A stretch of 64,000 bases of DNA from Actinoallomurus sp963823735 (GTDB lineage: Bacteria; Actinomycetota; Actinomycetes; Streptosporangiales; Streptosporangiaceae): positions 1,860,001 through 1,924,000 of the forward strand of contig CAWGMO010000002.1 of the NCBI GenBank assembly GCA_963823735.1, read 5' to 3'. Made by a program: the position numbers and the translations under genes. Shown here piece after piece: positions 49,285 to 59,500 of the stretch. Under the pieces are notes generated by a model. It saw only the letters and a list, made by a program, of their open reading frames with translations. It did no database searches and was not told the origin of the DNA. Position 1 is the stretch's first letter. Each line of letters starts with the position of its first letter.

Positions 49285-50268
49285 TCAGTCCTGCCTCCGG
49301 CAGCAGGTCGCCGCGCACGTGTCGGGACGCGGGCCGAGCGTGCCCAGCGAGGCGCGACCGGCGCCGTCGCGCTCCAGGAGGAGGTCGCGGACCATCGCGA
49401 CGAACTTCGGGTGCGTGCCCGGCGTCGCGGCGCGCTCCATCCGCAGGCCGAGACGCTCGCACAGCGCGGCCGCCTCGACGTCGAGGTCGAACTTGACCTC
49501 CATGTGGTCCGAGGTGAACCCGATCGGCACGACCACCACGGCGCGTACGCCCCCGGCGTGCAGCTTCTCCAGGTGGTCACCGATGTCGGGCTCCAGCCAC
49601 GGAACGCTCGGCGGCCCGCTGCGGCTCTGGTAGACGAGGTCCCACGGGCGGCCCTCGGCGACCAGCGCGGCGACGTCGCCCAGCTCCGCGACGTACTTGT
49701 CGCGGCCGGGCTGGGCGATCGGCACGCTGTGCGCGGTGAAGACCAGCCGCGCGCCGTCGCGCTCGGCGGCCGGCAGGCGGCCGAACGCCGCACGGGTGCT
49801 CTCGGTCATCGGCTCGACGAAGCCCGGGTGGTCGTAGTAGATCCGCAGCTTCTCGATCTCGGGGGCGCCCTCGACCTCGGTACGGGCCCGTTCGATGTCC
49901 TCCAGGTACTGGCGGCAGCAGGAGTAGCCGCTGTAGGCGGACGTGACGAACGCCGCCGCGCGGCGTACGCCGTCGTCCTTCATCCGCCGGACCGTGTCGG
50001 CCAGGTAGGGCTCCCAGTTGCGGTTTCCCCAGTAGACCGGGAGGTCGACGCCGTGCCCGGCGAGGTCGGCCTCGATGGCCGCCTTCAGCTCGCGGCACTG
50101 CCGGTTGATCGGGCTGACACCGCCGAAGTGGTGGTAGTGCTCGGCGACACTCTCCAGGCGTGCCCGCGGGACCCCGCGTCCGCGTGTGACGTTCTCCAGG
50201 AACGGCATCACGTCGCCGGGTGCCTCGGGACCGCCGAATGACAGCAGGAGCAACGCGTCGTAGCGCAT
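49285..50268 (-). CDS. cpfC: Coproporphyrin III ferrochelatase
   Basis: A 327-residue enzyme inserting Fe2+ into coproporphyrin III in the Gram-positive haem route. Motifs are ALLLLSFGGPEAPGDVMPFL, GNRNWEPYL, TSAYSGYSCCRQY and VFTAHSVP. The C-terminal CAATCCRRQD cysteines, with an upstream Cys, should ligate the [2Fe-2S] cluster typical of actinobacterial enzymes. The ATG at 50268 starts MRYDALLLL. It lies 52 bases upstream of suhB on the same strand. Confidence 0.93.
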   Translation of the reverse strand: MRYDALLLLSFGGPEAPGDVMPFLENVTRGRGVPRARLESVAEHYHHFGGVSPINRQCRELKAAIEADLAGHGVDLPVYWGNRNWEPYLADTVRRMKDDGVRRAAAFVTSAYSGYSCCRQYLEDIERARTEVEGAPEIEKLRIYYDHPGFVEPMTESTRAAFGRLPAAERDGARLVFTAHSVPIAQPGRDKYVAELGDVAALVAEGRPWDLVYQSRSGPPSVPWLEPDIGDHLEKLHAGGVRAVVVVPIGFTSDHMEVKFDLDVEAAALCERLGLRMERAATPGTHPKFVAMVRDLLLERDGAGRASLGTLGPRPDTCAATCCRRQD

Positions 50269-50309
50269 GCTCCCATCCAACCAGCCGCTCCTGCGTGCCC
50301 CCGCCCGGC

Positions 50310-51446
50310 CTAGGAGAAGTGCCGGGCGTACGCCTGGGCGAGTGACAGGACGGAGTTCACGTACTGCTGGGAGTGGTTGTAGGCGAAGACCGCGCGGGAC
50401 AGACCGGCGCCGCCGTGGCCCGCGCCCGCGACGCACAGGTAGTGCGCCGCCGCCGGGACCGCGTCGTAGGGGTCCATGATGTCGGCCTTGCCGTCGTGGT
50501 CGCCGTCCACGCCGTACGTGCGCCACGTGGCGGGCATGAACTGCATCGGGCCGAGCGCGCCCGCGCTGGAGGGGCCGGTGTTGCGTCCGTGGCCGCTCTC
50601 GATCTGCCCGATCGCGGCCAGGACGGTCCACGAGAGGCCCGGGCAGGTCGTCGCGGCCTGCCGGTAGAGGTCGAGGTAGCTGCCGGGCCGCCCGGAGGAC
50701 GCGCTGCCCTTCTGCGGCTGGTTCTTGCGCTCGTGCAGGTTGATGATCTGGCTCTGGCCGCCGACGGCCTTGCGCAGGCCGGTCTGCGTGGCGGCGAGGT
50801 CGGCGCCGGGCGCGTTGACGAGCAGCACGATGCCGGGGACGAGGCCGATCTTGCGGCCCGTGTCGCGCCCGACCAGGACGTTGATGCCGGGCAGGCCCAG
50901 CGGCCCGGAGCCGCCCATCGTGACGAGCGTCTGCGCGCGGCCGAGGAGCGGGTACTGCATGTCCTGCCGGAGGCCGAGCTGCTTCTTCACGTCGTCGGTG
51001 ACGACGAAGCGGTTGTCGGCGAGCGCCGTCCAGAGCTTGTCGTTCTTGGCGGTCGCGGGGGGTGTCCAGGAACGGAAGCGGTACGGGTCGACGGCGAACA
51101 TGTTCACCTGGCCGCCCTGCAGGCGCACCGCGCCGGCGTCGACGGTGATGACGTCGCGGACGTGCTTGAGCTTGGAGACGCGGCCGAGCTGTGACCTGGT
51201 CACGGTGCGGCCGGCGACGACGAGGAAGTCCGGGGGCACGACGCGCTTCAGCGCCGACGGCCGGTCCGCCGTCGGCACCACCGTGGTGACCGGGGCATGC
51301 TCCCGCGCGCGCGGCGGCGCGGCGGTGTGCCGTGCGCGCGGCGCCGCCGTGATCACGTACGCGGTACCGCTCGCGGCGGTCCCGGTGGCGGCGAAGGCGA
51401 TGACCGCCACGGTGGCGGATACTCCCCTGCGAACGAAACGTCTCAT
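50310..51446 (-). CDS. Secreted lytic murein transglycosylase
   Basis: A 378-residue exported protein with a basic signal segment (MRRFVRRGVSATVAVIAF). A middle region of about 220 residues has no known domain. The C-terminal SLT/MltB-type lysozyme-like domain has the catalytic Glu in AIGQIESGHGRN, then ALGPMQFMPATWRTYGVDGD and AVPAAAHYLC. It should cleave peptidoglycan. I use ATG 51446. It is divergent from the FAD oxidase gene. Confidence 0.88.
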   Translation of the reverse strand: MRRFVRRGVSATVAVIAFAATGTAASGTAYVITAAPRARHTAAPPRAREHAPVTTVVPTADRPSALKRVVPPDFLVVAGRTVTRSQLGRVSKLKHVRDVITVDAGAVRLQGGQVNMFAVDPYRFRSWTPPATAKNDKLWTALADNRFVVTDDVKKQLGLRQDMQYPLLGRAQTLVTMGGSGPLGLPGINVLVGRDTGRKIGLVPGIVLLVNAPGADLAATQTGLRKAVGGQSQIINLHERKNQPQKGSASSGRPGSYLDLYRQAATTCPGLSWTVLAAIGQIESGHGRNTGPSSAGALGPMQFMPATWRTYGVDGDHDGKADIMDPYDAVPAAAHYLCVAGAGHGGAGLSRAVFAYNHSQQYVNSVLSLAQAYARHFS

Positions 51447-51574
51447 CAACCGTCCCAACGACTGTTCCCGCCCACTAGTTACCCACAACGTGGCGCGGAT
51501 CACGAACCTCTGTCAGGCCGGCAGTCACGGGTCGGAGACAATTGGCACCTGCGGGTTGCCGTATGCGGTGGAAC

Positions 51575-52903
51575 ATGAGTAGACCTCGTGTTATGTCCTC
51601 TGCCGCACCGATGACCTGGCGTAACTGGGCGGGCAACCAGCAGTCCACTCCCCGGCGCGCCGTGACGCCACGATCAGTCGACGAGGTCGCCGGCGCGGTG
51701 CGCGCGGCCGCGCGCGACGGCCTCACGGTCCGCATGACCGGCACCGGCCACTCCTTCACCGGCGCCGCGCTCACCGAGGGAGTGCTCCTGCGCCCCACCG
51801 GCCTCACCGCCCTCAGATCGGTCGACGCCGGCACCGGGCTGGTCACCGCCGAGGCGGGCATGCCACTCAAGGTGTTCAACGAGAAGCTGGCCCGCAACGG
51901 CCTGGCGCTCGCGAACATGGGCGACATCGAGGAGCAGACGCTCGCCGGCGCGATACAGACGGGCACCCACGGCACGGGCCGCGACGCCGCCGGCCTCGTG
52001 TCACAGGTCGCCGCCCTGGAGCTCGTCCTGGCCGACGGCACGCTGACGACCTGCTCACGCGAGGAGAACGCCGACCTCTTCCACGCGGCGCTCGCCGGCC
52101 TCGGGGTGTTCGGCGTGGTGACCGCGATCACCTGGCGGACCGTGCCGGCGTTCACGCTCCAGGCCCGCGAGGAGCCGATGCGCTGGGACGAGGTACTGGA
52201 CCGCCTCGACGAGTTCTCCGCCGCGAACGAGCACTTCGAGTTCTACTGGTTCCCCCACACCGAGGGCTGCCTGACCAAGCGGAACAACCGCGTCGAGGGT
52301 CCGCCCGAGCCGCTGCCGGTGTTCCGGCACTGGCTCGACGACGAGTTCCTGTCCAACTCGGTCTTCGGCCTGCTCAACAAGGTCGGCCACCGGTTCCCCG
52401 GGGCGATCCGCACGATCAACGGAGTGTCGGCGCGCGCGCTCGGCGCCCGTACGTACAGCGACCGCTCCGACCGCGTCTTCACCAGCCCGCGCCGGGTCCG
52501 CTTCAAGGAGCAGGAGTACGCCATCCCGCGCGACGAGCTCGCCGCCGCGCTGCGCGAGGTCCGCGCCCTGGTCGAGCGGTCGCCGCGGCCGATCGGCTTC
52601 CCCATCGAGGTGCGCCTGCTGCCGCCGGAGGACGCCTGGCTGTCCATGGCGTACGGCCGCGACACCGCGTTCATCGCCGTGCACGTCTTCCACCCCGACC
52701 CGCACGAGGAGTACTTCGGCGCCGTCGAGGAGATGCTCGCCTCCGTCGGCGGCCGGCCCCACTGGGGGAAGCTGCACACTCGCGATGCCAGCTACCTTGA
52801 GGGCGTCTATCCGCGCTTCGGCGATTTTCTGGCGATGCGCGACCGCATAGACCCGGAACGGAGGTTCGCCAACGCTTATACGGACCGCGTCTTCGGAAAA
52901 TGA
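51575..52903 (+). CDS. D-arabinono-1,4-lactone oxidase-type FAD enzyme
   Basis: A 442-residue flavoprotein of the VAO/aldonolactone oxidase group. The FAD-binding domain has TPRSVDEVAGAVRAAARDG and MTGTGHSFTGAA (His at the flavin site) with GAIQTGTHGTG. The C-terminal ALO domain ends in the family motif RPHWGKLH. It probably oxidises a sugar lactone or alditol with oxygen. ATG 51575 is used, with 51593 as an alternative. The same gene type often precedes sepH in actinomycetes. Confidence 0.9.
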   Translation: MSRPRVMSSAAPMTWRNWAGNQQSTPRRAVTPRSVDEVAGAVRAAARDGLTVRMTGTGHSFTGAALTEGVLLRPTGLTALRSVDAGTGLVTAEAGMPLKVFNEKLARNGLALANMGDIEEQTLAGAIQTGTHGTGRDAAGLVSQVAALELVLADGTLTTCSREENADLFHAALAGLGVFGVVTAITWRTVPAFTLQAREEPMRWDEVLDRLDEFSAANEHFEFYWFPHTEGCLTKRNNRVEGPPEPLPVFRHWLDDEFLSNSVFGLLNKVGHRFPGAIRTINGVSARALGARTYSDRSDRVFTSPRRVRFKEQEYAIPRDELAAALREVRALVERSPRPIGFPIEVRLLPPEDAWLSMAYGRDTAFIAVHVFHPDPHEEYFGAVEEMLASVGGRPHWGKLHTRDASYLEGVYPRFGDFLAMRDRIDPERRFANAYTDRVFGK

Positions 52904-53175
52904 CCACCTCGAACGATGCCCGCGCGGCATCTCAGGGCATGAGCGGGAAAAGGATGCACAAGAATCCTTAAGCACTCCACCCTCGGCGGCAGCGAAGCGG
53001 CAAGCTGGGACGACGCTGCGGGAAGTCAACAGGATCGCGTCGCCAGGACGGTGATGTTCGGACATGCCGGGTACGGTGCTGGCGGGCAGGTGCGTCCTGA
53101 CGAGAGACTCACGGAACCGGGGGAAGGGCACGCATGCGCCCCGAGCCACGATGGACAGGGCACGAAAGGACACGC

Positions 53176-54600
53176 ATGCAGGAGCTGCGCCTCGTCGCGG
53201 TCAGCGAGGACGGTTCGTACCTCGTCCTGGCCACCGCGGGTCGAGGCACCCGGTTCACGCTGCCCGTCGACGACCGGCTGCGTGCCGCGGTCCGTGGGCA
53301 CTTCTCCCGCCTCGGCCAGTACGAGATCGAAGTGGAGAGTCCCTTGCGTCCCAAGGAGATCCAGGCTCGCATCCGCGCTGGAGAGACCGCGGAGGAGATA
53401 GCCGAGACCGCCGGCATCCCGGTTGAACGCGTGCGCTGGTTCGAGGGGCCCGTGCTCCAGGAGCGCGAGTACATGGCGCAGCAGGCACAGCGCGTCACGA
53501 TACGGCGCCAGGGCGAGTCGGCCCCTGCCCCTGCCCTCGGCGAGATCGTCGAAGAGCGGCTCGGCAAGCGCGGCATCGACCTCGAAGAGGTCGAGTGGGA
53601 CTCCCGCAAGTGCGAGGACTCCACATGGCGCGTCCGCCTGTCGTTCTCCTACGACGGCCGCCCCTACGCGGCCGAGTGGGCGTACGACCCGCGCCGTCGC
53701 AACATCTCCGCGGTCAACGAGGAGGCCTCACGGCTGTCCTCGCTCGACCTCGACGACGCCGTCGACGACACGGTCACCCCGTTCCTGCCCCGCCGCGCGA
53801 TGAAGGTCGTCGGCGACCCGGCGCGGGAGGACCGCCGCGCGTCGCGCGACTCCGGCGAGGCCAGCGTGCAGGAGCTGCCCAAGGCCGAGCCCGCGCGTAC
53901 GGAGCCGCCGCTGCGCGCCGAGCCGGCGAAGCCCGACCCGAAGATCGCCGAGCGCGAGGCAGCCGAGAAGGCCGCCGCGGAACGCGAGAAGGCCGAGCGC
54001 GAGGCCGCCGCACGCGCCGAAGCCGAGCGTGAGGCCGCGGAGAAGGCCGAGCGTGAGGCCGCGGAGCGTGCCGTGGCCCAGCGTGAGGCGCTGGAGCTCG
54101 CCGAGCGGCAGCAGGCCGCCGCCGAGGCCGCGCGTGAGGCCGCGCTGCGCGAGGCCGAGAAGCGCGAGGCCGAGAAGCGCGAGGCCGAAGAGCGTGAGAA
54201 GGCCGAGCGGGAAAAGGCCGAACGCGAGAAGGAGCCGAGACGCGAGAAGTCTGAGCGCGAGAAGTCTGAGCGCGAGAAGACTGAGCGCCGGCAGGCCGCC
54301 GAACGCGAGGCCGCCGCACGCGCCGCCGCGGAGCGTGCCGCGGCCGAACGCGCCAAGCCCGCCGCCGCCGAGCCCGTACGCCAGCCGGCCAAGCCCACCC
54401 CGAAGCCCGCGCCGCCGAAGCCCGCCGAGCCCGCCGAGCAGCCGGCCGAGACCGAGCAGCCGGCCGCCGCCGCGACGCCCAAGCCCGCGCCGCCTCCGGC
54501 GCAGGAGAAGCGTCCGGCCGCGCGCAAGAAGGCGCGTGGCAAGCGCGCCTCCGTGCCGTCGTGGGACGAGATCATGTTCGGGGCCCGCCGGCCCGAGTAG
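53176..54600 (+). CDS. sepH: SepH septation protein (DUF3071) with extended charged helix
   Basis: A 474-residue cell-division protein that promotes FtsZ assembly. Residues 1-165 form the DUF3071 domain with a central helix-turn-helix (LRPKEIQARIRAG, ETAGIPVERVRWFEGPV, EDSTWRVRLSFSYDGRPYAAEW). Residues about 250-400 form an almost uninterrupted Ala/Glu/Lys/Arg helix with short repeats (AEREAAEK, EKREAEKREAE, REKSEREKSEREK), then a Pro/Ala linker and the conserved C-terminal patch RKKARGKRASVPSWDEIMFG. Family proteins have about 340 residues in Streptomyces, so the helix is expanded here. ATG 53176 has an AAAGGA site. Confidence 0.93.
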   Translation: MQELRLVAVSEDGSYLVLATAGRGTRFTLPVDDRLRAAVRGHFSRLGQYEIEVESPLRPKEIQARIRAGETAEEIAETAGIPVERVRWFEGPVLQEREYMAQQAQRVTIRRQGESAPAPALGEIVEERLGKRGIDLEEVEWDSRKCEDSTWRVRLSFSYDGRPYAAEWAYDPRRRNISAVNEEASRLSSLDLDDAVDDTVTPFLPRRAMKVVGDPAREDRRASRDSGEASVQELPKAEPARTEPPLRAEPAKPDPKIAEREAAEKAAAEREKAEREAAARAEAEREAAEKAEREAAERAVAQREALELAERQQAAAEAAREAALREAEKREAEKREAEEREKAEREKAEREKEPRREKSEREKSEREKTERRQAAEREAAARAAAERAAAERAKPAAAEPVRQPAKPTPKPAPPKPAEPAEQPAETEQPAAAATPKPAPPPAQEKRPAARKKARGKRASVPSWDEIMFGARRPE

Positions 54601-54664
54601 GGCCGGCCGGGCTGGGGTGTTCGCCCATCTCAGGGGACTGTCAGCGGCTATCAGCCCGTTGTGC

Positions 54665-54718
54665 GTGAAATGACAGTGGGGTCGAGGAGAGTGATCCTCG
54701 ACAACGAAGACATTTCAC
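54665..54718. promoter_or_regulatory. Concentric 54-bp dyad in the leader of the ABC exporter operon
   Basis: Two perfect 8-bp inverted repeats share one centre (54691.5). The outer pair is GTGAAATG (54665-54672) with CATTTCAC (54711-54718), and the inner pair is GTCGAGGA (54681-54688) with TCCTCGAC (54695-54702). They end 12 bases before the ABC ATPase ATG. It can be a two-part operator or an RNA stem with a symmetric internal loop controlling expression. Confidence 0.6.
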
Positions 54719-54730
54719 GGGAGACCCCCA

Positions 54731-55708
54731 ATGAACAACGCGATCGAAGCCGAAGGGCTCGTGAAGCGCTTCGGCGCGACGGTCGCCCTGGACGGCGTGG
54801 ACCTGTCGGTCCGCGCGGGGACCGTCCTCGGCGTACTGGGGCCGAACGGGGCGGGGAAGACGACGGCGGTGCGCGTACTCGCGACGCTGCTGCGCCCGGA
54901 CGCCGGGCGCGCGACGGTCGACGGCCATGACGTCGTCCGCGACGCACACCAGGTCCGCCAGCTCATCGGGCTGACGGGGCAGTACGCCTCCGTCGACGAG
55001 ATGCTCACCGGCACCGAGAACCTCGTCATGATCGGCCGGCTGCTGGACATGTCGCGGCGTGACGCCAAGGCGCGCGCCGCCGAGCTGCTGGAGCGGTTCG
55101 AGCTGTGGGACGCGCGTGACCGCGCCACCAAGACGTACTCCGGAGGCATGCGGCGTCGGCTCGACCTGGCGGCGAGCCTCGTGGGCCGGCCGTCGGTGCT
55201 GTTCCTCGACGAGCCCACCACCGGCCTGGACCCGCACGCGCGCGGCGGCCTGTGGGAGACGGTGCGCGACCTCGTACAGGAGGGCGTGACCGTACTGCTC
55301 ACCACGCAGTACCTGGAGGAGGCCGACCAGCTCGCCGACGACATCGTGGTCATCGACCACGGCAAGGTCATCGCGAACGGCACCCCCGACGAGCTGAAGA
55401 ACCAGGTCGGCGGGCAGGTCCTGCAGGTACGCCCGGTCGACCCGCGCGACCGCGAGACCGTCGCCGGGCTGGTCAGCATGGTCGCCGGCAACGGCATGCA
55501 GGTCGAGGGCGACCTGATCACCGCACCGGTACCGGACCCGACCGTCCTGCCCAAGATCGTGCGTCACCTCGACGACGCCGGCGTGCTCGTGGCCGAGCTG
55601 TCGATGCGCAGGTCCAGCCTCGACGAGGTCTTCCTCTCCCTCACCGGCCACCGTGCCGAAGACACCCCTGCGACCAGCGACCTCGTCGCGGAAGGGACCC
55701 CGGCATGA
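54731..55708 (+). CDS. DrrA-type ABC exporter ATPase
   Basis: A 325-residue ATPase of the daunorubicin-resistance (DrrA) family. It has Walker A GPNGAGKTTAV, a Q-loop at GLTGQYASVDE, signature YSGGMRRRLD, Walker B VLFLDEPTTGLD and the DrrA C-terminal domain (SSLDEVFLSLTGHRAED). Together with the permease it should export a hydrophobic compound or lipid. ATG 54731 follows the 54-bp dyad. It overlaps the permease gene by 4 bases. Confidence 0.93.
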   Translation: MNNAIEAEGLVKRFGATVALDGVDLSVRAGTVLGVLGPNGAGKTTAVRVLATLLRPDAGRATVDGHDVVRDAHQVRQLIGLTGQYASVDEMLTGTENLVMIGRLLDMSRRDAKARAAELLERFELWDARDRATKTYSGGMRRRLDLAASLVGRPSVLFLDEPTTGLDPHARGGLWETVRDLVQEGVTVLLTTQYLEEADQLADDIVVIDHGKVIANGTPDELKNQVGGQVLQVRPVDPRDRETVAGLVSMVAGNGMQVEGDLITAPVPDPTVLPKIVRHLDDAGVLVAELSMRRSSLDEVFLSLTGHRAEDTPATSDLVAEGTPA

Positions 55709-56517
55709 CCGCCTCCACCCTCAGCGCGCCGCGTACGCTCAGCCGGCGCGTCGGCCCGTCCGCGACCGTCCGCCACACGATGACGCTCGCCTGGCGAACC
55801 CTCGTACAGATCAAGCACAACCCGATGGAGCTGCTCGACCTGAGCGTGCAGCCGATCATGTTCGTACTGCTGTTCACGTACGTCTTCGGCGGCCAGATGG
55901 CCGGCGGCGACCAGACCGCCTACCTGCAGTACACGCTGCCGGGAATGATCGCCCAGAACGCCCTGTTCGCGACCCTGAACACCGGCGTCGGCCTGAACAC
56001 CGACATCACCAAGGGCGTCTTCGACCGCCTGCGAGCGCTGCCGATCTCCCGAATGTCACCGCTGGCCGGCCGCATCATCGCGGACACGGTGAAACAGGCA
56101 TGGTCGATGGGGATCCTGCTGGTGGTCGGCATGCTCATCGGCTTCCGGGTCAAGACCGACGTCACGGGCGTCATCGGCGCGCTGCTGCTCCTGGTCGTGG
56201 TCGCGTTCGCCGTCTCGTGGGTGTCGGTGCTGATCGGCGTGCTGGTGAGCGAACCGGAGAAGGTACAGATCTTCGGATTCACCACCGTCTTCCCGCTGAG
56301 CTTCACCAGCAGCGCGTTCGTGAACATCCACACGATGCCGGGCTGGCTCCAGGCCTGGGCGAAGGTGAACCCGGTGACGTACCTGGCCGACGCGGCCCGC
56401 GGCCTGCTGAACGGCGGCGCGGTGGCCCGCCCGGTGACGCTGTCACTGGCCTGGGCGGTCGTGTTCGCGGTCGTCTTCGCGCCTCTGGCGGTACGCGCCC
56501 TGCGACGCCGCGTCTGA
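55705..56517 (+). CDS. DrrB-type ABC-2 exporter permease
   Basis: A 270-residue ABC-2 permease with six helices (PIMFVLLFTYVFGGQMAGG, LPGMIAQNALFATLNTGVGL, GVFDRLRALPISRMSPL, FGFTTVFPLSFTSSAFV, NPVTYLADAARGLLNGG). This is the usual DrrB plan. It is coupled to the ATPase gene by ATGA. A hairpin follows. The substrate is unknown and no antibiotic cluster is present in the window. Confidence 0.92.
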   Translation: MTASTLSAPRTLSRRVGPSATVRHTMTLAWRTLVQIKHNPMELLDLSVQPIMFVLLFTYVFGGQMAGGDQTAYLQYTLPGMIAQNALFATLNTGVGLNTDITKGVFDRLRALPISRMSPLAGRIIADTVKQAWSMGILLVVGMLIGFRVKTDVTGVIGALLLLVVVAFAVSWVSVLIGVLVSEPEKVQIFGFTTVFPLSFTSSAFVNIHTMPGWLQAWAKVNPVTYLADAARGLLNGGAVARPVTLSLAWAVVFAVVFAPLAVRALRRRV

Positions 56518-56535
56518 ACGAACAGCGGTACCCCT

Positions 56536-56564
56536 GCCCGGTCACGCGACCCGCGTGACCGGGC
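56536..56564. terminator. Bidirectional terminator between the exporter and BTAD genes
   Basis: A 13-bp perfect inverted repeat (56536-56548 and 56552-56564, GCCCGGTCACGCG arm) with a 3-base loop lies between convergent stop codons. Confidence 0.8.
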
Positions 56565-56573
56565 CTCGCCGTC

Positions 56574-59500
56574 TCACTCCCCGGCGAGGTCGATGCCGAG
56601 GTACGCGCCCACCTCGAAGACCGTCATCCCGAAACCTCGGCCGTACGCCGCGGAGAAGGCCTCATCGCCGGCCACGGCGCGGGCGGCTCGTTCCACCCGG
56701 GGCGGGTCGGGGAGGGAGCGGTCGTCGATGCCGCGGATTCCGACGGCGGCGCCCAGGAGGGTCGCGGCGCGTTCGGGGTCGCCCTCGCGTACCGCCAGGT
56801 CGGCCAGGCCGACGATGGCCAGTGCGGTGACCGGGGCGTCGTAGCCTCGCGCGGCCAGGTGCAGGGCCTCTGAGTGGCGTTCGAAGGCTTCCGTGTGCGC
56901 GCCCTCCAGGGCGTTCAGGAAACCGATCTGGGTGTTGATCATCGCGGGGAACTGGGGCGGGCCGGACATGCGGCCGTCTTCGGCCGCCATGTGGAGGAGG
57001 GTCCGGGCGGTTTCCAGGTCGCCGGAGCGGCGGGCGGTCTCGCCGAGGGTGAAGCGCACGTAGGACAGGTCCTCGGAGGCGCCTCTGCGTTCGGCGCTGC
57101 TCAATGCGTCCTCCAGTACGCGCCTCGCCTCGGCCTCGTCGCCCAGGGCGGCGTACGTGTGGGCGAGGCGTACGCGTACGTGGCTCGAGTCGTCGTTGCC
57201 GCTACCGAAGGCGGTGGAGCACTCCAGGGCCTCGCCCAGGTACCGCCGGGCCAGCAGCGCGTCACCGCTCCAGAGGGCGACCTCGGCGAGCCCGGTGAGG
57301 GTCAGGGACAGCCCCCACTTCTCGCCGAGCTCGCGGAAGGCGTCCAGGGCGGTGCGGAAGGCCTCCTCGACGCCGTCGATGGTGCCGGTGTTGATCAGAG
57401 CGTGGCCGTGGACGGTGTGGGCGGCCGCCCGGAGCCACGGGTCGCGGGCCGTGTACAGCCGTTGCAGGTCCGCCATCGCCTGTTCGATCTGGCCCTCGAA
57501 GATGCTGATGCCCATCGGGGCGATGTGGATCAGCGGGTGGACGTCGTCGACGTCGAGCTCGCGGCACGACGCGAGGGCGAGCTCCAGCCGGCTGCGCAGC
57601 TCCTCCTTGTCGGAGGGGCCGGTGCCGTTGCCGAGGCTGCCCAGCAGCCAGTAGAGGTGCGTCAGGGCCTCGGCGTGCGCGGGACCGCGTCCGGGTACGG
57701 CGATCGCCTCGCGGGCGAGCGCCTCGCCCTCGGCGCGGTTTCCGCGCAGGAACCAGTACCAGCCGAGCGCCGCGACGTACCGGACCGCGACGGCGGCGTC
57801 GCCGACGTCGATCGCCCAGCGCAGCGCCGAGTGCATGTTGTCGTACTCGGCGGTGAGCCGGGCCAGCCAGTGCAGCTGCTCGCGGGTGCGCAGCAGCGGC
57901 TCGGCGGTCTCGACGAGGTCGAGGAAGTGGAGGGCGTGCGAGCGCCTGATCCGTTTGGCCTCGCCCGCCTGGGAGATCCGCTCGGCGCCGTACGCGCGGA
58001 TGGTCTCCAGCACGCGGTAGCGACCGGCGCCGTCGGTGCTGACGAGGGACTTCTCGACGAGGCCGGTGAGGGCGTCGAGGACGTCGCCGCCGCAGACCTC
58101 CTCGATGCTGTCGAGCGTCGCGCCTCCGGAGAAGACCGACAGCCGTCTCAGCAGGATGTGTTCGTCCTCGTCGAGGAGGTCCCAGCTCCAGTCGACGACG
58201 GCGCGCAGCGTCTGGTGCCGGGGCAGGGCCGTACGGCTGCCGCCGGTGAGCAGGCGGAACCGGTCGTCGAGGCGGGCCGCGATCTGGCCGGCCGTCATCG
58301 TACGCAGGCGCGCGGCGGCCAGCTCGATCGCGAGGGGCATGCCGTCGAGCCGGCGGCAGATGGCCAGCACCGCGCCGAGGTCCGCGTCGACGGTGAACCC
58401 GGGCCGTACGGACGCGCCGCGGTCGGCGAGGAGGCGTACGGCGGGATAGTCGAGGACCTCGCCGATGGGGGTGTCGCCGCACGGGAAGGCCAGCGGCGGC
58501 ACCGGCCAGAGGTTCTCCCCGGTGATGCCGAGGGCCTCACGGCTGGTGGCGAGGATGCGCACACCGGGGCAGTCGGCGAGCACCCGGTCGGCGAGGCGCG
58601 CGCAGGCGTCGATCAGGTGCTCGCAGTTGTCCAGCACGATCAGCAGCCGCTCGCCCGCCAGGGCCGTCACGATCCGCTCGATCGGCTCGGCGCCCGCCGG
58701 TGGCACGCCGCGCACGTTGGACAGCAGCGACCTCTCACGGAGGCCGAGGGCGCTCAGCAGGGCCTGCGGCACCTCGGCCGGGTCACCGACGGGCGCGAGC
58801 TCGGTGACCCAGACGCCGCCGGGCATCCGGTCGATGAGGTGCTCGGCGGCCTCGACGGCCAGCCGGGTCTTGCCGGCGCCGCCCGGGCCGGTGAGGGTGA
58901 CGAGGCGCTGTACCTCCAGCAGCTTGGCGACGCGGGAGATCTCCTCCTCGCGGCCGATGAAGCTGGTCAGCCGCGCGTGCAGGTTGGTACGCGGGCGCTC
59001 GTGCTCGGGGCGTACGGACTCGCCGCGCAGGACTTCGAGGTGCGCCGCGCGCAGCTCAGGCGACGGGTCGACGCCCAGTTCCTCGGCGAGGGTACGGCGG
59101 GCGTCCTCGAACGTCGCGAGGGCCTCGGCCTGCCGCCCGGCGGCGCTCAGGGCGCGCATGTACTGCGCGCGCAGCCGGTCGCGCAGCGGGTGCACGGCGA
59201 CGAGCGCCTCCAGCTCGGCGACGTCGGCGCGGCCGAGGGCCAGGGCGGCCTCGACCTGATCCTCCAGGAGGCCGAGGCGGCGCTCGGTGAGGCGTGAGAC
59301 GTGGCCGCGCGCGAACTCGGCGTCGGCGACGTCGGCGAGCGCCGGGCCGCGCCAGAGGCGCAGGGCGTCGGCGAAGGCGTCCGCGGCTCCGGCGGGGTCC
59401 CGTTTCAGCAGCGCGCGCCCGCGTGCCGCGAGCCGGTCGAAGCGGCGTACGTCGACGGCTTCGTCGCCGAGGTCGAGCCGGTAGCCGGAGGGGTGCGAGC

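Noticed and set aside
49233..49793. N-terminal extension of the suhB-type gene to 49793
   Set aside because: The extension lies over the ferrochelatase coding region and is Arg/Ser-rich. The phosphatase family start is at GTG 49232.
53664..54575. 303-codon open frame opposite sepH
   Set aside because: Its Ser/Ala/Arg low complexity mirrors the Glu/Ala/Lys helix of SepH, and it has no ribosome site.
54731..56517. Drug-resistance biosynthetic cluster
   Set aside because: Only a DrrAB-type pair is present. No biosynthetic enzymes lie near it, so a cluster cannot be claimed.
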